This document shows positions 8,672-17,466 of a stretch of DNA of 64,000 bases, piece by piece. Both the position numbers and the translations under genes were made by a program. The stretch's first letter is position 1. The number at the start of each line of letters is the position of its first letter. Below the pieces are notes generated by a model, which was not told where the DNA came from, did no database searches, and worked only from the letters and a program-made list of their open reading frames with translations. The DNA comes from Bradyrhizobium sp. LMTR 3 (lineage in GTDB: Bacteria; Pseudomonadota; Alphaproteobacteria; Rhizobiales; Xanthobacteraceae). The DNA lies in assembly GCF_001693485.1 (NCBI RefSeq), contig NZ_MAXC01000049.1:62001-126000 (forward strand), in the 5' to 3' direction.

Positions 8672-8701
8672 GCCACCGCCGCCGGGTTCGGCGGCGGTGG
8701 C
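8672..8701 (+). terminator. Strong GC hairpin after the DUF3303 gene
   Basis: GCCACCGCCGCCG and its exact complement are separated by a 4-base loop, 17 bases after the stop codon. No T tract follows on the plus strand, so this could be a weak terminator or an mRNA-stabilising stem. Confidence 0.45.
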
Positions 8702-9026
8702 ATGCCGAAGCAGGCTCAGAATGTCTGTTGATCGAGGAAGACCGGAAGTGACTGGCCGTCAGTCAAAGCAGCGCGTTTGACCCATTTGGGACATTGGTCG
8801 AGCCGAGAGAACCATTCCTCAGGCCGGTGAAATCGGCTAGATTTGGCTCTAGCTCCGGAAGCGGACGTGCCGAAGTCTTTGCATGGGACAGCGGGTAGCT
8901 AGCGCACCGTCAGCGGGCATCGCACTTCGATTAATCGACGTCTCCTTCTTGCCGATGTGACTCATCAATCGCAGGGGTCGTGTGCGCGCCAGCGCCCGAC
9001 ACGTATCACAACACCAGGAGAGTCAT
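8702..9026. other. Intergenic stretch, nothing recognised
   Basis: No open frame with a ribosome-binding site is seen. It leads into the lower-GC hydrolase gene and probably contains its promoter. Confidence 0.35.
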
Positions 9027-9962
9027 ATGCAACCGAGAACGCTCGTCCTGAAACACATTGTTCTCGTATCGCTGGCAGCCATGTTCTTCGTCGCGAGTCC
9101 GTCATTCGCGCAGCAGAAAGGCGCATCCTCTTCTGAGATGCAAACAAGAGAGGTGCAAATTAATGGCCTTACACTGCATTACATTGAGCTCGGGCAAGGA
9201 ACTCCAGTGGTGCTGGTGCACGGCACACTGGAGGATTACCGCACGTGGGATGGACAGCTTGAGGCGTTCTCGAACAGATATCGACTAATCTCGTACAGTC
9301 GTCGGTATCACTATCCAAATGAATGGCCCAAAGACTCAACAGATTTTTCTGTGACGATACATGCGAGAGACCTGGCTGCCTTCATCAAGGCACTTAATCT
9401 ACCCCCGCTTCATCTCATTGGTCATTCGTATGGAGCGTTTATTGCTTTCCTAGTCGCACGAGATCACCCGGAGGTCATTCGCAGTCTGACGCTGGGCGAA
9501 CCGCCTGTAATGCCGTTACTAAAAAATACACCTGAAGGAGATGCTCTTCTTACCGCCGCCATCACGAGATCAATCGCTACGAGCGAAGCATTCAAGCAGG
9601 GGAATGATGAAGAAGGAGTGCGTCGATTTGTGAATGGCGTGTTGGGCGAGGGGTCGTACGAGAAACTCCCACCTCCCGTTCTGAAGCGCCTCATGGACAA
9701 TGCCCAAGAACTAAAGGGCGAGGTCTCATCGCGAAACCTCCATCCACCCACGACATGCGAGGATGTGCAGAAGGTGAAAGCGCCAACATTGCTCCTCGAC
9801 GGGGAGCGCAGTCCCAAGATGTTCCGTCTCATCAACGACAGACTGGAACACTGCTTGCCGAGCGTAGAACGTGCAACGATTCCGGCAGCATCTCATCAGA
9901 TGGAGGTTGAGAACCCCCAAGCCTTCAATGAGAAGGTGCTTGCATTCATTGCAAAGCACTGA
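9027..9962 (+). CDS. Exported alpha/beta hydrolase, low GC
   Basis: A 311-residue alpha/beta-fold hydrolase with an N-terminal signal peptide (residues 1-29, hydrophobic core VLVSLAAMFFVA, cleavage probably after SFAQ). VVLVHGTLEDYRTWD forms the oxyanion region. GHSYGAF is the nucleophile elbow with the catalytic Ser, and ASHQMEVE near the C-terminus supplies the His. It would hydrolyse esters or similar bonds in the periplasm. The start is the ATG after CAGGAGAGTCAT. Base composition is clearly lower in GC than the flanking genes, with many A/T third positions, suggesting recent acquisition. The substrate is unknown. Confidence 0.85.
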   Translation: MQPRTLVLKHIVLVSLAAMFFVASPSFAQQKGASSSEMQTREVQINGLTLHYIELGQGTPVVLVHGTLEDYRTWDGQLEAFSNRYRLISYSRRYHYPNEWPKDSTDFSVTIHARDLAAFIKALNLPPLHLIGHSYGAFIAFLVARDHPEVIRSLTLGEPPVMPLLKNTPEGDALLTAAITRSIATSEAFKQGNDEEGVRRFVNGVLGEGSYEKLPPPVLKRLMDNAQELKGEVSSRNLHPPTTCEDVQKVKAPTLLLDGERSPKMFRLINDRLEHCLPSVERATIPAASHQMEVENPQAFNEKVLAFIAKH

Positions 9963-10160
9963 ACTGTTGTATCTCGTTCACGATCGTTGATGCCGTTTTC
10001 CGGGAGCCCCGGCGGGCGGTCGAGCGCTTCCGGACGGCTGCGGCCCACCCAACTTCCGTTTTTGTGCACCGACTTGAGTTCGTAATGCGCGCCAATGCGG
10101 ACATCGGCCGACCAGTCCGAAAACTAATGGGTTCACGCCATAGGTCTCAGATTACGCCGC

Positions 10161-10438
10161 TTACTGCCTGAACTCATTGGTCAGCTCGCCGATGCCGTCG
10201 ATCGCCACCGTCACCGTGTTGACCGGCTCTTTCACATGACGCCGACCGATGTGCCGCAGGCGATCAGATCACCGGACAGTGTTATGTCATGCGAGATCTT
10301 GCTGACGTCGTTGACGCAGGTGTAGCCGAAGATGAAGTCATCGGCCTCATCAATGGAAACGTTGGTGCAGGGCTTGCCGATGACGATGCCGGGCTCGCCC
10401 TCATAGGTGGTCTTGCCGTCATAGGAGAGGGGTCGCAT
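10161..10438 (-). pseudogene. Decayed fumarylacetoacetate hydrolase-family gene, 3' fragment
   Basis: The minus strand encodes a C-terminal FAH-family piece: GEPGIVIGKPCTNVS, then FGYTCVNDVS and IACGTSVGV. The frame then breaks near 10235 and resumes as KEPVNTVTVAIDGIGEL with NEFRQ and TAA at 10161. Intact relatives join CGTSVGV to MKEPVNTV directly. The segment between VNDVS and DITLSGDL is also shorter than in intact proteins, and the N-terminal half is missing. It is a remnant of an acylpyruvate or 2-keto-4-pentenoate hydratase-like enzyme. Confidence 0.7.
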
Positions 10439-10487
10439 AGGAGGGGGGGCATTCGATCACGCCGGCGCGGTGACACTGGTGGTGGCT

Positions 10488-11543
10488 TTAGAGAGATACG
10501 GTGGCGACGCTCTCATTCAGTTTTTGATTGACGATCTGGACCGTGCGGTCGATTTCGGCATTGGGTACGCCAAGTTGATGCGAAATCAGCTTGACCAGCA
10601 GGTCGACGCGCTCGATGGAAGGCGCGCCACCAGCGACCGCCCGGGCCGCCGACGAGGGCTTGAGAAGGCTTTCCGCGGCTTTGGCGTATTTCTCGAAAGG
10701 TACCTGATCGGTGGGATCGGCGCCCAGGCGCTGGGCGATGGCATCGACATGGTCGTAGATCGACTGCGAGAGATTGATATCGCCGTGCACCGCGTCGCGG
10801 ATCGATTGCGGCTCCTGCGGCGTGATGCAGCGGTAATTCCCCGTCAACAGCATCGACCATTTGGCCAGAGGGACGAACATCGAATCGAACACTTTGAGCT
10901 TCACCGGAACGTCCTGGCCATCCAGCTTCACCGCATCGACGTCGGCTTCCAGCTCTCGAAGCAGCAAATTATGTTTCTCATCCGCAAATGACGCTGCCTT
11001 GAAGTTTGTCGGCAGGCCGACATGAAGAACATTCGCCGCCTCTTCCGGTGGGCGGAAGGCCTGCGGATCGGGGGAGCAGAGCGACACCAAGCCCGGCTCG
11101 AACTGTTCCCATACCGCGGCGTTGGTGTAGGCCTGCTCCAGCTCCATCTTCGCAAGCGCCGGGATCCGTCTGAGATAGGGCAAGGGCGGCATGTTCATGA
11201 TCGAAAGGCAAGGCAGCTTCGCCTCGGCGATTTTGATCATCAGAGCCTGGATCGCATGGTTGGTGTATTGCGGTTCCTGCATGGCAAGACCAACCAGATC
11301 ATAACGGGAAGGATCGACGCCGGCGGGCTCGACCGCGTCCAGGATTCCAGGCAGGTCGCGCGAGAAGATCGGCCGGTGCGCCGCCTCGTCGCGCAGCTTG
11401 ATGCGAACTTCGGTGCCGTCGCGATTGATGAGTTCGGCCGTCTGCTTCCGGCAAACCAGGGTCACGTTGTGACCCGCCATCAATAGCTTTGTCGCCAGCA
11501 ATGAGCCATACGAGGCTCCAAGGATCAGAATGTTGCGCGCCAT
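10488..11543 (-). CDS. Ketopantoate reductase-like dehydrogenase
   Basis: A 351-residue protein beginning MARNILILGASYGSLLATKL, with the GxxxGxxxA nucleotide-binding loop of the ApbA/PanE N-terminal domain. It continues with AGHNVTLVCRKQTAELINRDG. The C-terminal helical half is family-like but divergent, so calling it the pantothenate-pathway enzyme would overreach; many rhizobial paralogs act on other 2-keto acids. The ATG at 11543 follows TGGGAGGGCGC; an in-frame upstream Met has no such site. It is transcribed toward the decayed FAH gene, so a former two-gene catabolic unit is possible. Confidence 0.75.
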   Translation of the reverse strand: MARNILILGASYGSLLATKLLMAGHNVTLVCRKQTAELINRDGTEVRIKLRDEAAHRPIFSRDLPGILDAVEPAGVDPSRYDLVGLAMQEPQYTNHAIQALMIKIAEAKLPCLSIMNMPPLPYLRRIPALAKMELEQAYTNAAVWEQFEPGLVSLCSPDPQAFRPPEEAANVLHVGLPTNFKAASFADEKHNLLLRELEADVDAVKLDGQDVPVKLKVFDSMFVPLAKWSMLLTGNYRCITPQEPQSIRDAVHGDINLSQSIYDHVDAIAQRLGADPTDQVPFEKYAKAAESLLKPSSAARAVAGGAPSIERVDLLVKLISHQLGVPNAEIDRTVQIVNQKLNESVATVSL

Positions 11544-11702
11544 GCGCCCTCCCACAGATAATGCTTTCCGGCGCGCCACTACTCCGGCGCAAATTTGCGA
11601 GCGCCTGCTTTGCGACAGGAGTTAAGCCGAAATTTTCGGTGCGATACCGCCGGCTTCCCTGGGATGGGCCCAGGAAATGCCGGCGGAGTTCGAAGCGACC
11701 GG

Positions 11703-12134
11703 TCAGGCCGACGCGACCAGCTTGTAGGGCGTTGCTTCGTCGTCGAACGCGGTCGTGATGTCGCGAATGCTGATGACGCCGATCAGGCTGTAATTGTCGA
11801 TTACCGGCACGTGGCGGATGTGATGCTTGCTCATGAGGTGACGGACATGCTCGAGCGTATCCGCCGAGGTACAGGAGACGAGCTGCTGCACCGAAATGAA
11901 TTGCGAGACGCGCATGTTCACGCCGGCTGCGCCGTGTTCGGCAATCGCGCGAACCACGTCGCGCTCGGTGAACATGCCGACCGCCGTGTTGCCTTCGGTG
12001 CGGACGACATCCTTGACGACCAGCGCGCTGATATTGCCGGAGCGCATCAGTTGCGCGGCAATGGCGACGGTCTCGTTCATGCGGACCGTTGCGACACGGG
12101 CGGCTTTCTTGCGCAGGATATCTCCGACTTGCAT
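11703..12134 (-). CDS. CBS-domain pair protein
   Basis: A 143-residue protein made almost entirely of two CBS motifs: about residues 8-65 (VRMNETVAIAAQLMRSGNIS, then GMFTERDVVRAI) and 75-135 (SADTLEHVRHLMSKHHIRHV, then GVISIRDITTAF). Stand-alone CBS pairs bind adenine nucleotides and often regulate transporters or enzymes. The start is set by AAGGAGGTTGCC immediately before the ATG; the longer open frame runs through the promoter. A perfect-type regulon operator lies 36 bp upstream at 12170-12186, so expression is probably controlled with the oxalate genes. Its partner is unknown. Confidence 0.88.
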   Translation of the reverse strand: MQVGDILRKKAARVATVRMNETVAIAAQLMRSGNISALVVKDVVRTEGNTAVGMFTERDVVRAIAEHGAAGVNMRVSQFISVQQLVSCTSADTLEHVRHLMSKHHIRHVPVIDNYSLIGVISIRDITTAFDDEATPYKLVASA

Positions 12135-12169
12135 GGCAACCTCCTTGGGGTGAACTATTGGCTCAAGTC

Positions 12170-12186
12170 TGGTATACATAATGCCA
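12170..12186. promoter_or_regulatory. GntR-type operator A (CBS gene)
   Basis: TGGTATACATAATGCCA, with half-sites TGGTAT and ATGCCA around 5 bases. On the minus strand a TTGACA hexamer lies 2 bases before it. It is one of six similar sites assigned to the GntR regulator at 30253-30984. Confidence 0.7.
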
Positions 12187-12343
12187 ATTGTCAACACGCG
12201 GAATGTGGAATTCTCGCAGCCGAGGTCGAGATAAATAGGCAGTATTATTGACATTTCTGGAAAGTGCCGTGACATTCCAGGAAGAGGGGCTCTCGAGTTG
12301 CTCGGTCCCAAATGGCGTCAGGTATGCCAGGGCCTCCTGCTCG

Positions 12344-12382
12344 CCAAAAGAAAACGCGCCCACCGGAGGGTGAGCGCGCCTT
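12344..12382 (-). terminator. Terminator of the oxalate antiporter gene
   Basis: On the minus strand, a GC-rich stem (CGCGC-CACC pairing with GGTG-GCGCG) is followed by TTTTCTTTT, 24 bases after the stop codon of the MFS gene. Confidence 0.75.
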
Positions 12383-12405
12383 TGTCATGCGGTGGAGCGG
12401 TGTGG

Positions 12406-13698
12406 CTAGGCCGCAATCTGCGATTTGGCGACCACCATCTTGCGCCAGGGTTTTAGCACCGCGATCGCCAGCAGCGAGGCCAGGATATTCGCGCCGGCCG
12501 CGACGATGAACACGGTGTCCCAGGTGCCCGACGATTGCTGCATGTAGTTCGCCACCGGCACCAACAGCGCCGCGGTACCCTTTGCCGTGTAGAGCAGGCC
12601 GGCATTGGTGGCGGCGAACTTTGCGCCGAAGGTGTCCGTGCAGGTCGATGGGAAGAGGGAGTAGATCTCGCCCCAGGCAAAGAACACGAAGCCCGACAGC
12701 AGCACGAACCAGACCGGGTCATGGCCCAGCATGTAGAGGCCCCAGATACCGATGCCCTCCATGCCGAAGGCGATGAACATGGTGTTCTCGCGGCCGATCA
12801 TGTCGGAGATCCAGCCGAAGAACGGACGGGTCAGGCCGTTGAGCACGCGATCGATGGTGGCCGCGAACGTCACCGCCGTCATCGTCACCGCCATCAGCGT
12901 CACCGGCACGCTGTCGACCTTCCAGTCGACGGCGATCGGCTTGAGGTTGGCCGTCACCATCAATCCGCCGGCGCCGACGATCACGAACATGAAATACATC
13001 AGCCAGAAGATCGGCTGACGGATCACTTCGGTGGGTTGATAGTTGCGCCGGGTCTGGATCACGTTGCTGTTCTGCACCGTCGGCACCTGTCCCGCTTTCG
13101 GCGAGAACATCAGGAAGGCGAGAATGACGATGATGATGCCTTGGCCGAGACCGAAATAGAGGAAGGTGGTCTGGAAGCCGGAGTCCTTGATCATCGCCTG
13201 GATCGGCGCAACGGTCAGCGCCGAGCCTGCGCCGAATCCGGCGGCGGTGATGCCGGCGGCGAGGCCGCGCTTGTCGGGAAACCACTTCAGCGCGTTGCCG
13301 ACGCAGGTGCCGTACACGCCACCCGCGCCGATGCCTGCGATGATCATGCCGAGATAGAAGCCGTTGAGCGTGGTCGCGTGGGCGTTGATCGCCCATCCGA
13401 TGGCGCAGAGGATGCCGCCGATCAGGACGACGAGGCGCGGGCCGTATTTATCGACGAACCATCCCTCGACCGGCACCAGCCAGGTCTCGAACAGCACGAA
13501 CAGCGTAAATGCCCACTGGATCGAGGCGCGATCCCATCCGAATTTCTGCTGGATGTCGGGGACGAAGAACGTCCAACCATATTGGTAGTTCGCGATCATC
13601 ACCATCGCGGCGACGCCGATGGCCAATTGAGTCCAGCGATAGGCATCGCTCACTCGCGCCTCCGCGACGGGGGCTGCTCCGTGCACTGTATCCGTCAT
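12406..13698 (-). CDS. oxlT: Oxalate/formate antiporter family MFS transporter
   Basis: A 430-residue inner-membrane protein with about 12 hydrophobic segments. It belongs to the OFA branch of the major facilitator family, whose type member OxlT exchanges oxalate for formate. Visible marks are FVPDIQQKFGWDRASIQWAF near the N-terminus, GGVYGTCVGNALKWFPDKRG in the middle, and LLYTAKGTAALLVP late, which keeps a Lys in the region where OxlT has an essential one. The start is the ATG after TTTGGAGGAAAA; the longer frame crosses the operator. Operator B lies 54 bp upstream. Regulation and family together support oxalate uptake. Confidence 0.85.
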   Translation of the reverse strand: MTDTVHGAAPVAEARVSDAYRWTQLAIGVAAMVMIANYQYGWTFFVPDIQQKFGWDRASIQWAFTLFVLFETWLVPVEGWFVDKYGPRLVVLIGGILCAIGWAINAHATTLNGFYLGMIIAGIGAGGVYGTCVGNALKWFPDKRGLAAGITAAGFGAGSALTVAPIQAMIKDSGFQTTFLYFGLGQGIIIVILAFLMFSPKAGQVPTVQNSNVIQTRRNYQPTEVIRQPIFWLMYFMFVIVGAGGLMVTANLKPIAVDWKVDSVPVTLMAVTMTAVTFAATIDRVLNGLTRPFFGWISDMIGRENTMFIAFGMEGIGIWGLYMLGHDPVWFVLLSGFVFFAWGEIYSLFPSTCTDTFGAKFAATNAGLLYTAKGTAALLVPVANYMQQSSGTWDTVFIVAAGANILASLLAIAVLKPWRKMVVAKSQIAA

Positions 13699-13751
13699 TT
13701 TTCCTCCAAAGGGCTGCTGTTCTATCGTTGCCCGACAGCTCGGCGCGAGTG

Positions 13752-13768
13752 TGGTATATGTTATGCCA
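13752..13768. promoter_or_regulatory. GntR-type operator B (antiporter gene)
   Basis: TGGTATATGTTATGCCA has the same 6-5-6 inverted structure as operator A. On the minus strand a TTGTCT hexamer lies 2 bases before it. Confidence 0.7.
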
Positions 13769-13832
13769 GTAGACAAGAGAAAAATTTGCACATGTTCTAA
13801 GAATTCCCCGGGCCGGTGAAAGGCTGCACAAA

Positions 13833-13860
13833 CAAAAAGGGCCGCGCAGTTGCGCGGCCC
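13833..13860 (-). terminator. Terminator of the tctCBA operon
   Basis: On the minus strand the stem GGGCCGCGCA/TGCGCGGCCC is followed at once by TTTTTGTTT, 45 bases past the tctA stop. A classical intrinsic terminator. Confidence 0.85.
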
Positions 13861-13904
13861 AATCGTTGGAAGCGTCTTAAGCTATTGCTTTGCTTAGAGC
13901 TTAA

Positions 13905-15407
13905 TCATGCGGTCGCCGCGGATCGGAGGCGGCTGTAGCCTTCCTGAATGACCGACCAGAACAGCGCGATCAATCCCAGGATCATGATCGTGCTGACCAG
14001 CGGATTGGAAAGGAACACTCCAAACGAGCCCTGGGATCCCAGAAGCGACTGGCGGAAGGCCTCTTCGGCCTTGTCGCCGAGCACGATCGCCAGCACCAGC
14101 GGGGCGAGGGGATAGTTGCACTTCTTGAGCAGATAACCGATCACGCCGAACACCAGCATCAGCATGACGTCAAACGTGCTGCTATGGACCGAATAGGCAC
14201 CGATCGCGCATAGCACCAGAATAAGGGGTGCAATGATGCTGAAAGGCACGCGCAGGATAGCTGCGAAAATCGGTACGCAGGTGAGCACGACGAGCAGGCC
14301 GACAATATTGCCGAGATACATCGAGGCGATCAGGCCCCAGACGAATTCCTTCTGTTCGACGAACAGCATCGGTCCGGGCTGCAGGCCCCAGATCAACAGG
14401 CCGCCGAGCAACACTGCAGCCGTCGGAGAGCCCGGCACGCCGAGCGAGAGCATCGGCAACAGCGCCGCTGTACCCGCAGCATGCGCCGCGGTCTCCGGCG
14501 CAACGACGCCTTCGATCTCGCCCTTACCAAAATTGCTGCCTTTCTTCGCGACGCGCTTGGCAATGCCGTAGCTCATGAACGAGGCTGGGGTTGCACCCGC
14601 CGGCGTGATGCCCATCCAGCAGCCGATGAAGCAGGAACGCAACGAGGTCATCCAGTATGCGGGGAGTTCCTTCCAAGTCTGCAGCACCACGCGCAAGTTG
14701 ATCTTGGCGTTGCCACCGCGGAAGGCCAGCCCTTCTTCCATCGTCAGCAGGATTTCGCCGATGCCGAACAGTCCGATCACGGCGATCAGGAAGTCGAAGC
14801 CGTTGAGCAGGTGGGTGACACCGAACGTCAGCCGCAACTGCCCGGTGATGGAATCAAGTCCGACCGCGGCGAGCGCAAAGCCGATCATCATGGCCGCAAT
14901 GGTCTTGAACGGCGGCTCCTTGCTCAAGCCCACGAAGCTGCAGAATGCGAGGAAATACACCGCGAACTTTTCCGCAGGTCCGAATTGCAGCGCAAAGCTG
15001 GCGACCAGGGGAGCGACCAGCGTGATCATGACCACGGCGAACAGCGCGCCGACGAAGGAGGAGGTGAAGGCGGCGGTCAGTGCTTCGCCGGCCTTGCCCT
15101 GCTGCGCCATCGGATAGCCGTCGAACGTCGTGGCCACCGACCATGGTTCGCCCGGTATGTTGAAGAGAATCGAGGTGATCGCTCCACCGAACAACGCGCC
15201 CCAGTAAATACAGGACAACATGATGATGGCCGACGTCGGCGACATGCTGAACGTCAGCGGCAGCAGGATGGCGACGCCATTGGCGCCGCCCAGTCCCGGC
15301 AGCACGCCGATGATGACACCGAGCACGATGCCGATAACCATCAGCATGATGTTGTACGGCTGCAGCGCGACCGCAAAGCCGTGAAAAAGATTGACGAGTT
15401 CTTCCAT
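13905..15407 (-). CDS. tctA: Tripartite tricarboxylate transporter, large membrane subunit TctA
   Basis: A 500-residue polytopic membrane protein of the TctA family. It carries the signature GVLPGLGGANGVAILLPLTF near residues 34-53 and a second glycine-rich region, GVPGSPTAAVLLGGL, near residue 325. It forms the permease core that moves an organic anion delivered by the periplasmic TctC. It is the last gene of tctCBA, 33 bp after tctB, and ends before an intrinsic terminator. Substrates of this family include citrate, other di- or tricarboxylates and aromatic acids. The operator upstream of tctC suggests oxalate or a related small acid here. Confidence 0.9.
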   Translation of the reverse strand: MEELVNLFHGFAVALQPYNIMLMVIGIVLGVIIGVLPGLGGANGVAILLPLTFSMSPTSAIIMLSCIYWGALFGGAITSILFNIPGEPWSVATTFDGYPMAQQGKAGEALTAAFTSSFVGALFAVVMITLVAPLVASFALQFGPAEKFAVYFLAFCSFVGLSKEPPFKTIAAMMIGFALAAVGLDSITGQLRLTFGVTHLLNGFDFLIAVIGLFGIGEILLTMEEGLAFRGGNAKINLRVVLQTWKELPAYWMTSLRSCFIGCWMGITPAGATPASFMSYGIAKRVAKKGSNFGKGEIEGVVAPETAAHAAGTAALLPMLSLGVPGSPTAAVLLGGLLIWGLQPGPMLFVEQKEFVWGLIASMYLGNIVGLLVVLTCVPIFAAILRVPFSIIAPLILVLCAIGAYSVHSSTFDVMLMLVFGVIGYLLKKCNYPLAPLVLAIVLGDKAEEAFRQSLLGSQGSFGVFLSNPLVSTIMILGLIALFWSVIQEGYSRLRSAATA

Positions 15408-15440
15408 CCCGATAATCCAATCTTGACTGTGCGTCGTTGT

Positions 15441-15938
15441 TTACAGGTCGAGCCAATCTTCCACGGGTCCCTTTGGAAGCGGGACCATGAACCAGCGCTC
15501 GAAAATCAAATAGGTGACGATGGGCATACCGAATGCCACCGCCAGGACGGTGATCCAGTTGTATTTGCCCAGCCATCGCATGAACCATGCGATGAAAACG
15601 ATCGAAGCGACGTACAGCCCGATGAACGGCATGGAGCCGACATAGATGCCAGTGGGAATGACGACGCTCAGAACCTGACGAAGCTGTCCCCACTCCGCGA
15701 ACAGTCCGTCATTGTCTTCGCGCAGCCCGTGCCACAGATTGATCCCGCTGGAAGCGACGATGAAAAGTCCGATATAGAATGGGAAGAACCCGGCGCGGGG
15801 GCCCTCAGCGCCCCAATTGATCCCCGCCTTGAGGCTGCCGGCGATCACGATCACTCCGAACAGAGCGATCAGTAGGGTGACGCCTGCTTCCACGAGCTTG
15901 TGGGTCGGGCCGGTGTTGCTCGAACTGCCTGTTGTCAT
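15441..15938 (-). CDS. tctB: Tripartite tricarboxylate transporter, small membrane subunit TctB
   Basis: A 165-residue protein with four predicted membrane helices (for example VTLLIALFGVIVIAGSL and a pair near VLSVVIPTGIYVGSMPFIGLYVASIVFIAW). This is the size and topology of TctB, the poorly conserved small subunit of tripartite tricarboxylate transporters. The ATG at 15938 was chosen because GGAG lies 5 bases before it; the in-frame Met further upstream lacks a site. It sits between tctC and tctA on the same strand. Confidence 0.85.
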   Translation of the reverse strand: MTTGSSSNTGPTHKLVEAGVTLLIALFGVIVIAGSLKAGINWGAEGPRAGFFPFYIGLFIVASSGINLWHGLREDNDGLFAEWGQLRQVLSVVIPTGIYVGSMPFIGLYVASIVFIAWFMRWLGKYNWITVLAVAFGMPIVTYLIFERWFMVPLPKGPVEDWLDL

Positions 15939-16018
15939 CGAAACTCCATGCGCAATCAAGCCCGCGGAAACCGAGCCCGCCGTCTGCGTTGCTACCCCAA
16001 TCGATCAGTGCTTCTCGG

Positions 16019-17029
16019 TCAGTTGCTCGGAGCGAGGAAACCGGCCTCTTTCATCAGAGTCTGATGACGCTTGTCTTCGGCCTCGACCCATTTGGCGTAT
16101 TCAGCGCCGGTCAGGAAGGTCGTGTTGAAGGCACCGCTCTTCATGAAGTCCTGCCACTCAGGCGTGGCGCGAATTTTCTTGAACAGTTCGACATAATACT
16201 CGACCTGGTCCTTGGTGGCCCTGGGCGCCATGAAGATGCCGCGCAGCATCAGATATTCCATGTCGAGACCTGCCGACTTGCAGGTCGGAACGTCCTTCCA
16301 GCCCTTGCCGTCCGCGATCGGCTCATCGTAGGCCATCGGCTTTGCATCAAAAACGCAGAGCGGACGCAGCTTGCCGCCGCGCCATTGCGCGACCGCCTCG
16401 ATCGGATTGTTGACGGTCGAGTCGACGTGGTTGCCGACGAGTTGAACGGCGACTTCGCCGCCGCCCTTGTAGGGAATGTAGGTGAACTTGGTGCCGACGG
16501 CTTTTTCCACGGCAACAGTGATGATCTGATCTTCCTGCTTCGAGCCGGTGCCGCCCATCTTGATCGAGCCGGCGGGAGCGGCCTTCACGGCATCGATGTA
16601 CTCCTTGGCCGTCTTGTACGGCTTGTCGGCGTTCACCCACAGCACGAATTCATCCAATGCCAGCATCGCGACCGGCGTGAGATCTTTCCAGCTAAACGGA
16701 ATTCCGGTGGCAAGCGGAGTGGTGAAAAGGTTGGAAAGCGTAATGATGATCTTGTGCGGATTTCCGCCCGATCCCTTGACGTCGAGGAAGCCTTCGCCGC
16801 CGGCGCCGCCGGACTTGTTGATGACGACCAGCGGCTGCTTCATCAGACTGTGCTTGGTGACGATGCCCTGGATCGTGCGCGCCATCTGGTCGGCGCCGCC
16901 GCCCGTGCCCGCGGGGACGATGAATTCAACGGGCCGTACCGGCTCCCAAGCCGCCGTTGCGGGAACCGTGACCCCGCCCGTGCACAGCGCCGCAATCGCT
17001 CCCAATGCAAGATGTGTAGAACGCCTCAT
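16019..17029 (-). CDS. tctC: Tripartite tricarboxylate transporter substrate-binding protein TctC
   Basis: A 336-residue periplasmic binding protein of the Bug/TctC family. It has a signal peptide (residues 1-27, HLALGAIAALCTGGVTVPATAA), then EFIVPAGTGGGADQMARTI, the typical anion-binding loop near residue 40, and YIPYKGGGEVAVQLVGNHVD near residue 165. It captures a carboxylate and presents it to TctAB. The ATG at 17029 follows CGGGAGTGAAGCAA at ideal spacing; an upstream GTG is less likely. First gene of the operon, with operator C about 336 bp upstream and no gene between, which implies a long leader. Confidence 0.9.
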   Translation of the reverse strand: MRRSTHLALGAIAALCTGGVTVPATAAWEPVRPVEFIVPAGTGGGADQMARTIQGIVTKHSLMKQPLVVINKSGGAGGEGFLDVKGSGGNPHKIIITLSNLFTTPLATGIPFSWKDLTPVAMLALDEFVLWVNADKPYKTAKEYIDAVKAAPAGSIKMGGTGSKQEDQIITVAVEKAVGTKFTYIPYKGGGEVAVQLVGNHVDSTVNNPIEAVAQWRGGKLRPLCVFDAKPMAYDEPIADGKGWKDVPTCKSAGLDMEYLMLRGIFMAPRATKDQVEYYVELFKKIRATPEWQDFMKSGAFNTTFLTGAEYAKWVEAEDKRHQTLMKEAGFLAPSN

Positions 17030-17364
17030 TTGCTTCACTCCCGTTGAACTGTGGTTACGCCGGTCTTTGCCGGCTTGGTAAGTTCATTCCCGATCAAACG
17101 TTTCGGGTCTTCATGCACCCATGATCGTCGCGCCGCAATGATTGCCTCAACGCGACTCCCGCAGGTTCGAATTGTACGAGGGGCCTGATCGAGCGGCATC
17201 CGCTCCTTTCGGCCAATTGTGAGTCTGAGAGGCGCAAGAAGAGGGGTAGGCATGCTCACGCTGCCCGTTCCTTGCGATATCGCCTTCGCTGTCCCTTGCG
17301 GACTGCACGGCCTAGCTCCCCCCTGGTATGCGCCCTTGTTCTGGTATGGGCGTTTTTAGAATTG
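17030..17364. other. Long leader region upstream of tctC
   Basis: These 335 bp lie between the start of tctC and operator C. Only short, poorly supported frames are present. If operator C marks the promoter, this would be an unusually long 5' untranslated leader. No named riboswitch fold was recognised. Confidence 0.4.
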
Positions 17365-17381
17365 TTGTATATGATATGCCA
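17365..17381. promoter_or_regulatory. GntR-type operator C (tctCBA)
   Basis: TTGTATATGATATGCCA differs from operator B at two positions. On the minus strand a TTGCAT hexamer lies 2 bases before it, the same arrangement as at operators A and B. Confidence 0.6.
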
Positions 17382-17466
17382 CGATGCAACTGGTTTTTGG
17401 TTTCGATGGGAGCCTAGGCCAATTTGTCGCAGGTGGCGCCCAAACAGGCAGTCGGTGAGCGGCGAA

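Noticed and set aside
12535..13800. 421-residue plus-strand frame
   Set aside because: Antisense shadow of the OxlT-type antiporter, rich in His, Asp and Arg.
14481..15875. 464-residue plus-strand frame
   Set aside because: Antisense to tctA and tctB, no recognisable domain.
17326..17352. Two further TGGTAT half-sites upstream of operator C
   Set aside because: Neither has the matching ATRCCA half-site at a 5-base spacing.
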